Positions 26,691 through 36,769 are shown, counted from the stretch's first letter. The stretch: DNA of 64,000 nt from an uncultured Phascolarctobacterium sp. (GCA_958448515.1 CAUDEF010000005.1:1-64000); one strand, 5' to 3'. The notes: generated from the sequence alone by a model not told the origin. Numbers and translations: made by a program.

Positions 26691-26812
26691 TTAGAAGACT
26701 TCCTTTCTGTTTACAGTTTTTTTATGAAAATAATTAATATGTATATTCTTACACGATTGATTATGCTTGTCAATAAATCACAAAAAGTTCAGAAAAAACA
26801 GAAAAGGTAAGT

Positions 26813-26840
26813 TTGACTTTTTGACTTTTGGTGTTATAAT
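26813..26840 (+). promoter_or_regulatory. clpB promoter with tandem TTTGACTT repeat
   Basis: TTGACT, a 16-base spacer and a perfect TATAAT. The -35 lies in two adjacent copies of TTTGACTT (26812-26819, 26820-26827). On the other strand this reads AGTCAAA twice, 1 base apart, which resembles the AGTCAAA half-sites bound by the heat-shock repressor CtsR, though CtsR sites use a 3-base gap. A stress-regulator operator over the -35 is an inference. Confidence 0.6.
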
Positions 26841-26908
26841 TAGGACTGTAAGGTGAAATACTGCATTACAAGTGTATATAAATGTACTTGATTTAAGGAG
26901 GTGTAGCG

Positions 26909-29449
26909 ATGATGGAAGAACGCTACAGTGAAGAAGTAAAATCTATTTTGGAAGCAGCACAGCAGCAGGCTGTGATGAATTATCATCAGGAACTGACTAC
27001 CGCGCATGTACTTGTAGCTTTGTGCGGAAGTGATGGGTTCTTTAAATTTTTACTGCAAAGTCTGAACATTAACATTGATGCTTTTACAAGAGAAGCAAAA
27101 GGTATAATGGAAAAAATACCAGGCGTCAAAGGTCAGGACAGACAGTTAATGATGGGTCCTGCTTTTGCCCGTGTTATGGCTATGTTGCAGCAAAATAAAA
27201 ATGGCGAGATTACTACAGGTCAGCTGGTTGCTGTTATAGCAAGTGATGGTGACAGAGATGTTGTAAGTTTATTTAAAAAATACGGTATTGACCGTAAGAA
27301 AGTAGAGGCTGCGTATATGCAATATCAAAACAGTGCGGCTGATGACGAAAGCAAAAAAACTTTGGAAAAATTTGGTCAGGATCTGACTGCAAAAGCTAAA
27401 GATGGTAAACTTGACCCTGTTATAGGAAGAGATGAGGAAATAAGACGTGTTATTGAAATCCTTTCCAGAAGAAAGAAAAATAACCCTGTTTTAATTGGTG
27501 AGCCTGGTGTAGGTAAAACTGCTATCGCAGAAGGACTTGCACGCCGTATTGTAGCAGGCGATGTACCTGAAAATCTGAAAAATAAAACCTTGTATGCACT
27601 TGATCTGGCTGCTCTGGTAGCTGGTGCAAAGTTCAGAGGCGAATTTGAAGAGCGTCTGAAAAAGGTTTTGAAGGCAATCAGTGACAGCGCCGGTCAGATT
27701 ATTATGTTTATTGACGAGCTGCATACTGTAGTTGGTGCAGGTGCTGCTGAAGGTGCAATGGATGCAGGTAATATTCTCAAACCTATGCTGGCAAGAGGAG
27801 AATTGCGTTGTATTGGTGCAACCACATTAAATGAATACAGAAAATATATCGAAAAAGACAGTGCTCTTGAACGTCGTTTCCAGCCGGTAATGGTTAAACA
27901 GCCTGGCGTTGAAGATACCATTTCTATTCTGCGTGGTCTGCGCGAACGCTATGAAGTGCATCATGGTGTGCGCATTAAAGACGCAGCCTTGGTAGCCGCA
28001 GCTGTATTATCCAACAGATATATTAACGACAGATTCCTGCCTGACAAGGCTATTGACCTTGTTGATGAAGCGGCAGCACGTCTGCGTACAGAGATTGATT
28101 CTCTGCCTGCAGAGCTTGATGAAAGCAAACGCCGTATTATGCAGCTGGAAATTGAAGCACAGGCTCTTGGCAAAGAAGATGACGAACAATCAAAAGAGCG
28201 CTTGTCAAAAATTGAAGAAGAACTGACTGCTCTTCGTGAAGCCAATGAAAAACTTGTACAGCGCTGGGATGCTGAAAAAGCTTCTATTGCCAGAGTACGT
28301 GAGGTTAAAAAAGAAATTGACTCCGTAAAACAGCAGATGGAACAGGCTGAAAGAGACTATGACCTTAATAAGCTGGCAGAGCTCAGATATGGTAAACTGC
28401 CCAATCTGCAAAAAGAACTGGCACAGCTTTCTGCAAAAGACAACAGTGAAAATGTTCTTTTGAAAGAAGAAGTTGATGAAGAAGATATTGCTAAAGTCGT
28501 AAGTACTTGGACCGGTATTCCTGTATCCAGACTTGGCAGCGGTGAACGTGATAAACTTGTTCATCTTGAAGAAATTCTCCATCAGCGCGTAGTTGGTCAG
28601 GATGAAGCTGTTAAGGCAGTCAGCGAAGCTGTAATTCGCGCCAGAGCGGGAATCAAAGATCCTGACAGACCTATTGGTTCATTTATCTTCCTTGGACCTA
28701 CCGGCGTAGGCAAAACAGAACTTGCCAAAACTCTTGCAGAAGTTTTGTTTGATGATGAACGCAATATGGTGCGCATAGATATGAGCGAATACATGGAGAA
28801 ACATACTGTATCCCGTTTGATTGGCGCACCTCCGGGATATGTTGGTTATGATGAAGGAGGTCAGCTGACAGAAGCTGTACGCCGTCATCCATACAGCGTA
28901 ATTTTGCTTGACGAAATTGAAAAAGCACATGCCGATGTTTTCAATGTACTGCTGCAGGTTTTAGATGATGGCAGATTAACTGACGGACAGGGCAGAAATG
29001 TTGATTTCAAAAATACTCTCATTATTATGACCAGTAACCTGGGCAGCAGTGAGATTATGAAACAGCAGGGCAAAATGGAAAGAGAAGATATTCAGAAAAT
29101 GCTCATGAGTTTCTTCCGTCCTGAATTTTTGAACCGTGTAGATGATATTGTAGTATTTAAACCCTTACAGGCTGAACAGATTAAAGATATTGTTAAACTT
29201 GTACTCAGTGAATTGTCTGCGCGTCTCTTAAAACAGCTGGAAATCAAACTTACTGCTACTGATGAAGCTGTAAGCTATCTTGCAGAAGCTGGTTTTGATC
29301 CTGCATTTGGTGCAAGACCTCTGAAACGTTTGATTGTGCATACTGTTGAAAATGCCTTGGGAAGAAAAATTGTTGCCGGTGAAATTAAAAATGGCGACAG
29401 TGTAGAAATTATTCTTGAAAATGGATCTATCGGTGTGCAGGTAAAATAA
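26909..29449 (+). CDS. clpB: ATP-dependent chaperone ClpB
   Basis: ClpB is a hexameric AAA+ disaggregase that works with DnaK. The 846-residue protein has an N domain (1-145), AAA1 with Walker A GEPGVGKT (197-204), a long coiled-coil middle domain (about 390-510), and AAA2 with GPTGVGKT (596-603). The coiled-coil length separates ClpB from ClpC and ClpA. There is no ClpP-binding IGF loop. Both arginine-finger regions are present. GGAGGTG lies 5 bases before the ATG at 26909; an adjacent ATG at 26912 is equally possible. It is monocistronic. Confidence 0.97.
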   Translation: MMEERYSEEVKSILEAAQQQAVMNYHQELTTAHVLVALCGSDGFFKFLLQSLNINIDAFTREAKGIMEKIPGVKGQDRQLMMGPAFARVMAMLQQNKNGEITTGQLVAVIASDGDRDVVSLFKKYGIDRKKVEAAYMQYQNSAADDESKKTLEKFGQDLTAKAKDGKLDPVIGRDEEIRRVIEILSRRKKNNPVLIGEPGVGKTAIAEGLARRIVAGDVPENLKNKTLYALDLAALVAGAKFRGEFEERLKKVLKAISDSAGQIIMFIDELHTVVGAGAAEGAMDAGNILKPMLARGELRCIGATTLNEYRKYIEKDSALERRFQPVMVKQPGVEDTISILRGLRERYEVHHGVRIKDAALVAAAVLSNRYINDRFLPDKAIDLVDEAAARLRTEIDSLPAELDESKRRIMQLEIEAQALGKEDDEQSKERLSKIEEELTALREANEKLVQRWDAEKASIARVREVKKEIDSVKQQMEQAERDYDLNKLAELRYGKLPNLQKELAQLSAKDNSENVLLKEEVDEEDIAKVVSTWTGIPVSRLGSGERDKLVHLEEILHQRVVGQDEAVKAVSEAVIRARAGIKDPDRPIGSFIFLGPTGVGKTELAKTLAEVLFDDERNMVRIDMSEYMEKHTVSRLIGAPPGYVGYDEGGQLTEAVRRHPYSVILLDEIEKAHADVFNVLLQVLDDGRLTDGQGRNVDFKNTLIIMTSNLGSSEIMKQQGKMEREDIQKMLMSFFRPEFLNRVDDIVVFKPLQAEQIKDIVKLVLSELSARLLKQLEIKLTATDEAVSYLAEAGFDPAFGARPLKRLIVHTVENALGRKIVAGEIKNGDSVEIILENGSIGVQVK

Positions 29450-29455
29450 GATTGG

Positions 29456-29486
29456 AAGCCTACCAGAAATGGTAGGCTTTTTTTGT
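29456..29486 (+). terminator. Intrinsic terminator after clpB
   Basis: The perfect stem AAGCCTACC / GGTAGGCTT with a 6-base loop is followed by TTTTTTT. Confidence 0.92.
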
Positions 29487-29543
29487 ATCGGCCTAACATC
29501 CGAACGTTTTTGCTTAAAAGTGTTAAAAAGTTCACAAAATTAT

Positions 29544-29572
29544 TTGACATGGTCAAAAGCTATTGGTACAAT
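29544..29572 (+). promoter_or_regulatory. Promoter of the purine operon
   Basis: A perfect TTGACA, a 17-base spacer and TACAAT lie about 120 bases before purE, leaving a leader of roughly 115 bases. Confidence 0.8.
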
Positions 29573-29594
29573 TATAGTAAGTTATAGACTATCT

Positions 29595-29660
29595 AAAGCC
29601 CGAGAGAGATTTTTATTTACTGATATTAAGTTAATAAATTTTGCTTGGGCTTTGTTTTTT
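29595..29660 (+). promoter_or_regulatory. Leader hairpin and U-run before purE (probable attenuator)
   Basis: The outer stem AAAGCCCGAG (29595-29604) pairs with CTTGGGCTTT (29644-29653) over 10 bp with one G-T pair. A short inner stem (TTTATT / AATAAA) folds the loop, and GTTTTTT follows at once. This has the form of a Rho-independent terminator lying between the promoter and the first gene. I see none of the conserved cores of the purine riboswitch. What would open it is unknown. Confidence 0.6.
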
Positions 29661-29692
29661 AGGGTTTTACTTACCAAGGAGGTATTCAGAAA

Positions 29693-30190
29693 ATGAAAGT
29701 TGCAATTATTATGGGTAGCAATTCTGACTGGCCAATTTTGGAGCCGGCGGAAAAAACACTGAAAAGTTTTGGCGTAGAGGTAGAGGTTGTTGTTGCTTCT
29801 GCTCATCGTACTCCTGATGTGGTTCATGAATTTGCTGCAGGTGCGCGTGAACGCGGCGTAGAGGTAATTATCGCTGCTGCTGGTGCTGCTGCACATCTGG
29901 GCGGAGTAATTGCAGCATACACTACAGTACCGGTAATTGGTATTCCTATTAATGCAACTCCATTAAATGGCATGGATGCATTATTAAGTTTTGTACAGAT
30001 GCCGTCCGGTATTCCTGTTGCTACTATGGCAATTAATGGTGCTAAAAACGCAGCATTATTTGCAGTACAGATTTTAGCAGTAAAATATCCGGAACTGGTT
30101 GAAAAATTAGCAGCAGACAGAGTAAAAATGCAGGAAGAAGTAAAAGCAAAGGGCGAAAAATTAGCTAAGCTTCGTGCGGAAAGTAATTAA
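29693..30190 (+). CDS. purE: 5-(carboxyamino)imidazole ribonucleotide mutase
   Basis: PurE converts N5-CAIR to CAIR in purine synthesis. The protein is 165 residues. The motifs GSNSDWP, SAHRTPD, AGAAAHLGGVIAA and LLSFVQMPSGIPVAT are present; the SAHRTP and AAHL pattern is that of class I, the PurK-dependent bacterial form. The C-terminal AINGAKNAAL replaces the usual IGKAGAxNA. No purK is found in this window. A strong AAGGAGG precedes the ATG. It is the first gene of the purine cluster. Confidence 0.93.
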   Translation: MKVAIIMGSNSDWPILEPAEKTLKSFGVEVEVVVASAHRTPDVVHEFAAGARERGVEVIIAAAGAAAHLGGVIAAYTTVPVIGIPINATPLNGMDALLSFVQMPSGIPVATMAINGAKNAALFAVQILAVKYPELVEKLAADRVKMQEEVKAKGEKLAKLRAESN

Positions 30191-30208
30191 GTTTAAAGGA
30201 GAGCTATT

Positions 30209-31639
30209 GTGAAAATGTTTTTTCAAGATGACAAACTCCATGAAGAGTGTGGTGTTTTTGGTATTTTCAGTCGTACAGAGAATGTTGCCTTAAATACTTA
30301 CTGGGGACTGTATGCGCTGCAGCATCGTGGTCAGGAAAGTACAGGTATTGTAGTTTCTGACGGTAAACATATGCAGATTAAAAAGGGAATGGGTCTTGTA
30401 GCTGATGTGTTTAAAGATGGTGTCAGTGAACTGAAAGGTCATATGGCAATTGGTCATGTGCGTTATTCTACAACCGGTGCAAGTATGGCTTATAATATTC
30501 AGCCACTGAAAGTATATTTTGATGGCGGAAATCTTGCATTAAGTCATAATGGCAACCTGACTAATGCCGGTCAGCTGCGTGAACAGCTTTCCAAAGAAGG
30601 CGCTATTTTCCAGACTACTGTAGATACTGAGGTTGTTTTATCTTTATTAGCTCGCAGCCGCAAGGAAACTATTGAAGAACGTGTTGCTGAAGCTGTAAAT
30701 CAGATTCAGGGTGCATATGCCATCTTAATCATGACTGATGATAAAATTATTGCAGTTCGTGATCCTTATGGATTCAGACCGTTAGTTTTGGGCAAAATTA
30801 ATGACGGCTGGTGCGTTGCATCCGAGTCATGTGCTTTTGACCTTGTTGGTGCGGAATTAGTTCGTGACGTAAAACCAGGCGAAATGCTGGTAATTGATAA
30901 AGAAAAAGAAGAGCCTAGAAGCATTATGTGGGCTGAGCATATGCCTGCCAACACAGCACACTGCATTTTTGAATATGTTTACTTTGCTCGTAATGACAGT
31001 ATTATAGATAATCAGCATGTATATGCTTCCCGTATTCAGATGGGCAGAGAACTTGCTAAAGAAACAAAAGATATTAATCCTGACATAGTAATTTCTGTAC
31101 CTGACTCAGGTACTCCGGCTGCTGTCGGTTATGCTCTGGAGGCTGGCATTCCCTTTATGGAAGGTCTGACTAAGAATCGTTATGTTGGTCGTACCTTTAT
31201 CCAGCCGACACAAAAGCAAAGACAAAATGCAGTACGTTTAAAATTAAATCCCGTACGCTGCGTTGTAGAAGGAAAATCTGTAGTAATGGTAGACGATTCT
31301 ATTGTACGCGGAACTACCAGCGGAAAAATAGTTAAACTTTTAAAAGAAGCTGGTGCAAGAGAAGTTCATGTATGCATTACTTCTCCGCCGGTAACAGATT
31401 CCTGCTACTATGGCATTGATACATCTGAACGCAAAGAGTTAATTGCAGCTCGTTGCTCTGTGCAGGAAATTTGTGATTATATTGGTGCAGACAGTCTGCA
31501 TTATATTTCTATGGATGGTATGAAACGTGCAATCAGCGCTATTAATCCTGATGGTTTGTGCTGTGCATGCTTTAATGCAAACTATCCTGATGGTGCTGAT
31601 GTTGTAATCAGCAAAGAACCAGAAAATATGGCTGAATAA
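30209..31639 (+). CDS. purF: Amidophosphoribosyltransferase
   Basis: PurF makes 5-phosphoribosylamine from PRPP and glutamine, the committed step of purine synthesis. In the 476-residue protein a 13-residue propeptide ends at EE before Cys14 (ECGVFGIF), the glutaminase nucleophile. The PRPP loop VVMVDDSIVRGTTS is present. Extra cysteines, including LCCAC near the end, fit the 4Fe-4S-containing Bacillus-type enzyme. The start is GTG at 30209 with AAAGGAG upstream. It is 18 bases from purE and 12 from purM. Confidence 0.96.
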   Translation: MKMFFQDDKLHEECGVFGIFSRTENVALNTYWGLYALQHRGQESTGIVVSDGKHMQIKKGMGLVADVFKDGVSELKGHMAIGHVRYSTTGASMAYNIQPLKVYFDGGNLALSHNGNLTNAGQLREQLSKEGAIFQTTVDTEVVLSLLARSRKETIEERVAEAVNQIQGAYAILIMTDDKIIAVRDPYGFRPLVLGKINDGWCVASESCAFDLVGAELVRDVKPGEMLVIDKEKEEPRSIMWAEHMPANTAHCIFEYVYFARNDSIIDNQHVYASRIQMGRELAKETKDINPDIVISVPDSGTPAAVGYALEAGIPFMEGLTKNRYVGRTFIQPTQKQRQNAVRLKLNPVRCVVEGKSVVMVDDSIVRGTTSGKIVKLLKEAGAREVHVCITSPPVTDSCYYGIDTSERKELIAARCSVQEICDYIGADSLHYISMDGMKRAISAINPDGLCCACFNANYPDGADVVISKEPENMAE

Positions 31640-31651
31640 CAGGAGGCAGTT

Positions 31652-32713
31652 ATGAGCGAAGAAAAAAAACAACTTACATATGCTGATGCCGGTGTTGATA
31701 TTGATGCCGGAAACAAAGCTGTCGAATTAATGAAAGATAGTGTACGAGCTACTTACAGACCGGAAGTTATTGGTGACTTAGGCGGATTTGGTGGTTTGTT
31801 TGCTCTTAACACTGCTAAATATAAAGAACCTGTTTTAGTATCCGGTACTGACGGTGTTGGTACAAAACTTAAATTGGCATTTATGGCCGACAAACATGAT
31901 ACTATCGGTCAGGATGCTGTTGCAATGTGCGTTAATGACATTCTCGTTCAGGGTGCGGAACCTTTGTTCTTCCTTGATTACATTGCTGTAGATAAAGTTG
32001 ATTCTGAAAAAGTTGCAAATATTGTTAAAGGCGTTGCCAATGCCTGCAAAGAATCCGGCTGTGCCCTTATCGGCGGTGAAACTGCTGAAATGGCAGGTTT
32101 CTACTCTAAAAATGAATATGATATAGCTGGTTTTTGTGTTGGCGTAGTAGATCGCAGCAAAATGATTACCGGTGAAAAAGTTCAGCCGGGAGATGTTTTG
32201 CTTGGCCTTCCGTCCAGCGGTGTTCATTCCAACGGTTTTTCTCTGGTGCGTAAAATCTGCTTTGAAGCTATGAACTATGATATGGATACTTATATCGAAG
32301 ATTTTGGCTGTACTTTAGGTGAAAAATTATTAACACCGACACGTCTGTATCCGAAAAGCTGCCTGCCTTTAATTGAAAAGTTTGATATTCATGGCATGGT
32401 TCATATTACTGGCGGCGGTTTCTATGACAATGTTCCGCGCATTCTGCCGGAAAACTGCGATGCAGAAATTAATGCAGAAGCGTGGGAAGTTCCTGTGGTA
32501 TTCAAAAAACTGCAGGAATGGGGCAATGTACCCTGGAAAGAAATGTACCGTACTTTTAACATGGGTGTAGGTATGGTTCTGGTTGTTGCTGCTGACGAAG
32601 CTGATGCTGTACGTGAACATTTGCGTGCTGCAGGCGAAGAGTTTTATGAACTTGGCCAGGTAGTAAGCGGCAGTCAGAAAACCGTCATGAAAGGCGGAGT
32701 TTTTGGTGAGTAA
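31652..32713 (+). CDS. purM: Phosphoribosylformylglycinamidine cyclo-ligase
   Basis: PurM (AIR synthetase) closes the imidazole ring of FGAM with ATP. The 353-residue protein has the family's opening TYADAGVDIDAGNKAVELMK, GGFGGLFAL, SGTDGVGTKLKLA, the GGETAEMAGFY motif and GLPSSGVHSNGFSLVR. An AGGAGG ribosome site precedes the ATG. Its last bases overlap the start of purN. Confidence 0.97.
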   Translation: MSEEKKQLTYADAGVDIDAGNKAVELMKDSVRATYRPEVIGDLGGFGGLFALNTAKYKEPVLVSGTDGVGTKLKLAFMADKHDTIGQDAVAMCVNDILVQGAEPLFFLDYIAVDKVDSEKVANIVKGVANACKESGCALIGGETAEMAGFYSKNEYDIAGFCVGVVDRSKMITGEKVQPGDVLLGLPSSGVHSNGFSLVRKICFEAMNYDMDTYIEDFGCTLGEKLLTPTRLYPKSCLPLIEKFDIHGMVHITGGGFYDNVPRILPENCDAEINAEAWEVPVVFKKLQEWGNVPWKEMYRTFNMGVGMVLVVAADEADAVREHLRAAGEEFYELGQVVSGSQKTVMKGGVFGE

Positions 32714-33317
32714 ACGAGCTATTGGCGTTTTAGTAAGCGGAAGAGGAAGTAATCTGCAGGCTATCTTAGATCGTATTGCTGACGGATATCTTCCTGTTGA
32801 AGTAAAAGTTGTTATCAGCGATAAGGAAGATGCCTATGCGCTGGAAAGAGCAAAACAGGCTGGTATCAGCACTGTGGTGGTTGCCAGAAAAGCCTGTGCA
32901 TCTAAAGAAGAATTTGAAGACAAAATTCATGCCGCGCTTATCAGTGCTGGCTGTGAACTTGTCGTGCTTGCCGGTTTTATGCGACTTTTAAGCGGAGCAT
33001 TTGTTAATAAATGGCAGCATAAAATTATCAATATTCATCCTGCACTTTTGCCGAGTTTCCCCGGACTTGATGCTCAGGGACAGGCGCTGGCTTACGGCGT
33101 TAAGTTTTCCGGCTGTACAGTTCACTTTGTTGATGAGGGAACTGACAGCGGCCCGATAATTTTGCAGAAAGTTGTACCTGTTCTGGACAGCGATACCGAA
33201 GATACTTTAGCTGCCAGAATTTTAGAACAGGAACATAAAGCTATGCCTGAGGCATTGAAACTTTGGGCAAGTGATAAATTACAAATAGATGGCCGACACG
33301 TGAAAGTGCTGGACTAA
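32706..33317 (+). CDS. purN: Phosphoribosylglycinamide formyltransferase
   Basis: PurN transfers the formyl group of 10-formyl-THF to GAR. The 203-residue protein shows [13 protein letters not shown] at the start, [11 protein letters not shown], and [12 protein letters not shown] with the catalytic Asn and His; the [17 protein letters not shown] segment contains the catalytic Asp. I prefer the GTG at 32706 (GGAG 6 bases upstream) over the TTG at 32703. It overlaps purM by 8 bases. Confidence 0.95.
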   Translation: MSKRAIGVLVSGRGSNLQAILDRIADGYLPVEVKVVISDKEDAYALERAKQAGISTVVVARKACASKEEFEDKIHAALISAGCELVVLAGFMRLLSGAFVNKWQHKIINIHPALLPSFPGLDAQGQALAYGVKFSGCTVHFVDEGTDSGPIILQKVVPVLDSDTEDTLAARILEQEHKAMPEALKLWASDKLQIDGRHVKVLD

Positions 33318-33330
33318 AAGAGGTGTCGAT

Positions 33331-33924
33331 ATGAAAATAAAAAGAGCGTTACTCAGCGTATCTGATAAAACAGGTATTGTTGAACTGGCAAAATTTTTGC
33401 ATGAAAACGGTGTAGAAATAATTTCTACCGGCGGTACCATGAAATCCATTCAGGAAGCCGGCATTCCTGTTACTTATGTAAGTAATGTAACTGGTTTTCC
33501 GGAAATTATGGATGGCCGCGTAAAAACTCTGAATCCTAAAATTCACGGAGCTATTTTGGCTGTACGCAGTAATCCGGAGCATATGGCTGCTCTTGCTGAA
33601 CATGATATTACTCCTATTGATCTTGTTGTAGTAAATCTGTATCCTTTCCGTGAAACAATTTCCAAACCTGGAGTAACTGAAGCTGAAGCAATTGAAAATA
33701 TTGATATTGGCGGTCCTGCCATGGTTCGTGCTTCTGCGAAGAACTTTAAAGATGTTGTTATTGTAACTTATCCGAGCCGTTATGAAGGCTTGATGAAAAT
33801 GCTTAAAGAAACCGGTGATGTGGATGCAAAAACACGTAAAGAACTGGCATTTGAAGCATTTTCTCACACTGCAGAATATGATGCAATGATCAGTGAATAT
33901 CTGAAAAAAACTTTAGCTGAATAA
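33331..33924 (+). CDS. purH: IMP cyclohydrolase (PurH N-terminal domain only)
   Basis: A 197-residue MGS-like IMP cyclohydrolase domain, which closes FAICAR to IMP. It opens [20 protein letters not shown] and has [39 protein letters not shown] and [15 protein letters not shown], all typical of the PurH N-terminus. Normal bacterial PurH is about 510-530 residues, with a C-terminal AICAR transformylase. Here the protein ends cleanly after the first domain, purD starts 16 bases later, and no remnant of the second domain is in either gene. AICAR transformylase must be encoded elsewhere. Not a visible frameshift. Confidence 0.9.
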   Translation: MKIKRALLSVSDKTGIVELAKFLHENGVEIISTGGTMKSIQEAGIPVTYVSNVTGFPEIMDGRVKTLNPKIHGAILAVRSNPEHMAALAEHDITPIDLVVVNLYPFRETISKPGVTEAEAIENIDIGGPAMVRASAKNFKDVVIVTYPSRYEGLMKMLKETGDVDAKTRKELAFEAFSHTAEYDAMISEYLKKTLAE

Positions 33925-33940
33925 GAAAGGCTGGAAAACA

Positions 33941-35218
33941 ATGAGAATTTTACTTATTGGCGGCGGCGGCAGAGAGCATGCTCTGGCGTGGAAATTAAAT
34001 CAGAGCGATAAAGTAGAGCAAATTTTTGCAGCACCCGGTAATCCCGGAATTGCACAATTGAGTAAATGCACTTGCGTTAATATTGCCCTTGATAATCTTG
34101 AAAAAGTTGCTGATTATGCGGAAGAAGAAAGCATTGATCTGACAGTTGTTGGTCCTGAGGCAACTTTGGTTGAGGGCATTGCTGATGTATTTAAACGCCG
34201 CGGGCTTCCCGTATTTGGTCCTTCTAAGGCTGCTGCTCAGCTTGAGGGCTCTAAAGCATTTTCCAAAGAAATAATGGAAAAATATAATATTCCTACCGCA
34301 TTTTTCAAAATTTGTGATGATATTGAAACAGCTAAGAGTTATGTAAAAGAAAAAGGCGCACCTATTGTTGTTAAGGCTGATGGCCTGGCAGCAGGCAAAG
34401 GTGTTGTTGTTGCAATGACAGAGGAAGAAGCACTGGCTGCCATTGACGAGATGATGGCTGACCATAAATTTGGCAATGCCGGAGCGCGCATTGTTCTTGA
34501 AGAGTTTATGGAAGGTGAAGAAGCATCATTGCTGGCGTTTACTGATGGCAAAACAGTTGTGCCAATGCTTGCGGCACAGGATCATAAACGTATTTTTGAT
34601 AATGATGAAGGTCCTAACACAGGCGGTATGGGCACTTATGCCCCTGCTCCTGTAATGACTGATATTTTACGTTTAAAAGCAACTGAAAGAATTCTGAAAC
34701 CGATGATTGAAGCTATGGCTGCAGAAGGCAAGCCTTATCAGGGCTGCCTGTATGCCGGTTTGATGATTAACGGTGAAAGCATTAAGGTTGTTGAATTTAA
34801 CTGCCGCTTTGGCGATCCGGAAACACAGGTTATTTTGCCGCTTCTGGAAAGCGACCTGGCAGAAATTATGCTTGGATGCGCAACAGGAACTTTGGATAAA
34901 GTTGATATTTCCTGGTCTGATAAGGCTGCTGTGTGTGTAGTTATGGCTTCCGGCGGATATCCTGAAAAATACGAAAATGGCAAGGAAATTACCGGACTTG
35001 ACGAAGCTAATGCTTTGGAAGGTGCTGTTGTTTTCCATGCAGGCACAAAATCCTGCGAAGGAAAAATTGTAACTGCCGGAGGAAGAGTTCTGGGAGTTAC
35101 TGCAGTAGATGACAATATTAAAGCTGCACGCGACCGTGCTTATGAGGCTGTTGAAAAGATTAAATTTGAAAATGCTTTTTACAGAAAAGATATTGCGTGG
35201 AGAGCATTAAAAAGATAA
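33941..35218 (+). CDS. purD: Phosphoribosylamine-glycine ligase
   Basis: PurD couples phosphoribosylamine and glycine with ATP to give GAR. It is 425 residues, an ATP-grasp enzyme. It opens MRILLIGGGGREHALAWKL, with VVGPEATLVEGIAD, PIVVKADGLAAGKGVVVA, NTGGMGTYAPAP and EFNCRFGDPETQVILPLL. It lies 16 bases after purH, with AAAGG upstream, and 36 bases before guaB, apparently within the same transcript. Confidence 0.97.
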   Translation: MRILLIGGGGREHALAWKLNQSDKVEQIFAAPGNPGIAQLSKCTCVNIALDNLEKVADYAEEESIDLTVVGPEATLVEGIADVFKRRGLPVFGPSKAAAQLEGSKAFSKEIMEKYNIPTAFFKICDDIETAKSYVKEKGAPIVVKADGLAAGKGVVVAMTEEEALAAIDEMMADHKFGNAGARIVLEEFMEGEEASLLAFTDGKTVVPMLAAQDHKRIFDNDEGPNTGGMGTYAPAPVMTDILRLKATERILKPMIEAMAAEGKPYQGCLYAGLMINGESIKVVEFNCRFGDPETQVILPLLESDLAEIMLGCATGTLDKVDISWSDKAAVCVVMASGGYPEKYENGKEITGLDEANALEGAVVFHAGTKSCEGKIVTAGGRVLGVTAVDDNIKAARDRAYEAVEKIKFENAFYRKDIAWRALKR

Positions 35219-35254
35219 AATATATAAAATAATTTGAGTAAAGGATGATGAACG

Positions 35255-36769
35255 ATGGCTTTTTATTATGACGAACCGGCACATACTTTTAGTGAATATT
35301 TGTTAGTTCCCGGTTATTCTTCTGAAAAATGCATTCCTACTAACGTTGACCTGCGTACACCGCTTGTAAAATTCAAAAAAGGCGAAGAATCTGCTATTAC
35401 CATGAACATTCCTCTGGTTTCTGCTATCATGCAGTCCGTTTCCGGAGAAAAACTTGCTATTGCTCTTTCTAAAGAAGGCGGCATTTCCTTCATCTATGGT
35501 TCTCAGTCTATAGAAGACGAAGCAGCAATGGTTGCACGTGTAAAAAGTCATCGCGCAGGCTTTGTAAGCAGTGATTCCAATATCCGTCCGGACAGCACTC
35601 TTGCTGACATTATTGCATTAAAAGAACGTACAGGACATTCAACTGTTGCAGTTACTTCTGATGGTACTGTTAACGGCAAACTGGAAGGTATCGTTACCAG
35701 CCGTGACTATCGTGTAAGCCGTATGAGCCTGGAAACAAAAGTAAGAGACTTTATGACTCCTATTGATCAGATGATTGTTGCAGGCAAAAATACCTCTTTG
35801 CAGGAAGCTAATGATATTATCTGGGAACATAAACTGAACACTTTGCCTATTCTTGATGATGAAGGCCGTCTGCTGTACATGGTTTTCCGCAAAGACTATG
35901 CTTCTCATAAAGAATATCCGTTAGAATTACTGGATAACAAAAAACGTCATATTGTTGGTGCCGGCATTAATACCCGTGACTACGCTGAACGCGTTCCTGC
36001 TCTTGTTGACGCAGGTGCTGACGTACTTTGCATTGACTCTTCTGAAGGTTACAGTGCATGGCAGAAAATGACTTTGGACTGGATTCGTGAACATTATGGC
36101 GACAGCGTAAAAGTTGGCGCAGGTAATGTTGTTGATGCTGAAGGCTTCCGTTTCCTGGCTGAAGCTGGTGCTGACTTTGTAAAAGTTGGTATTGGTGGCG
36201 GTTCTATCTGCATCACCCGTGAACAGAAAGGTATCGGCCGCGGTCAGGCTACTGCATTAATTGAAGTAGCTAAAGCTCGCGATGAATACTACAGAGAAAC
36301 CGGTATTTATGTACCTATCTGCTCTGACGGCGGTATCGTATATGACTATCATATGACATTGGCTCTGGCTATGGGTGCTGACTTTTTGATGCTTGGTCGT
36401 TACTTTGCACGTTTTGATGAAAGCCCGACCAACAAAGTTAATATTAACGGTAACTATATGAAAGAATATTGGGGTGAAGGTTCCAACCGTGCTCGTAACT
36501 GGCAGCGTTATGACATGGGTGGTGCATCAAAACTTTCTTTTGAAGAAGGTGTTGATTCCTATGTTCCTTATGCAGGTCCGTTGAAAGATAACGTAAATCT
36601 TACCTTAAATAAAGTTCGTTCTACCATGTGCAACTGCGGTGCTTTGACAATTCCTGAATTACAGGAAAAAGCTAAAATCACTCTGGTATCCGCTACTTCC
36701 ATTGTTGAAGGCGGCGCTCATGACGTTATTTTGAAAGATAACACTGGCGGCAATAACTACGTTAAATAA
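35255..36769 (+). CDS. guaB: IMP dehydrogenase of the Tritrichomonas foetus type
   Basis: IMPDH oxidises IMP to XMP, the entry to guanine nucleotides. The 504-residue TIM barrel carries a CBS pair at about 105-220. The substrate aspartate is D261, the active-site loop is [13 protein letters not shown] (Cys319), and the flap has Arg418-Tyr419 (NWQRYD). This is not the usual bacterial GPGSICTTR form. From memory, the T. foetus enzyme (503 residues) has the same numbering for Cys319, Arg418, Tyr419 and for Lys310 and Glu431, the pair linked to mycophenolic-acid tolerance. Long stretches such as [14 protein letters not shown] and [12 protein letters not shown] also agree. It closes the purine cluster and has a strong terminator. 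Confidence 0.93.
   Translation: MAFYYDEPAHTFSEYLLVPGYSSEKCIPTNVDLRTPLVKFKKGEESAITMNIPLVSAIMQSVSGEKLAIALSKEGGISFIYGSQSIEDEAAMVARVKSHRAGFVSSDSNIRPDSTLADIIALKERTGHSTVAVTSDGTVNGKLEGIVTSRDYRVSRMSLETKVRDFMTPIDQMIVAGKNTSLQEANDIIWEHKLNTLPILDDEGRLLYMVFRKDYASHKEYPLELLDNKKRHIVGAGINTRDYAERVPALVDAGADVLCIDSSEGYSAWQKMTLDWIREHYGDSVKVGAGNVVDAEGFRFLAEAGADFVKVGIGGGSICITREQKGIGRGQATALIEVAKARDEYYRETGIYVPICSDGGIVYDYHMTLALAMGADFLMLGRYFARFDESPTNKVNINGNYMKEYWGEGSNRARNWQRYDMGGASKLSFEEGVDSYVPYAGPLKDNVNLTLNKVRSTMCNCGALTIPELQEKAKITLVSATSIVEGGAHDVILKDNTGGNNYVK

Noticed and set aside
33900..33945. Frameshift that split purH
   Set aside because: The gap to purD is 16 bases with a ribosome site, and no AICAR transformylase sequence follows in any frame.
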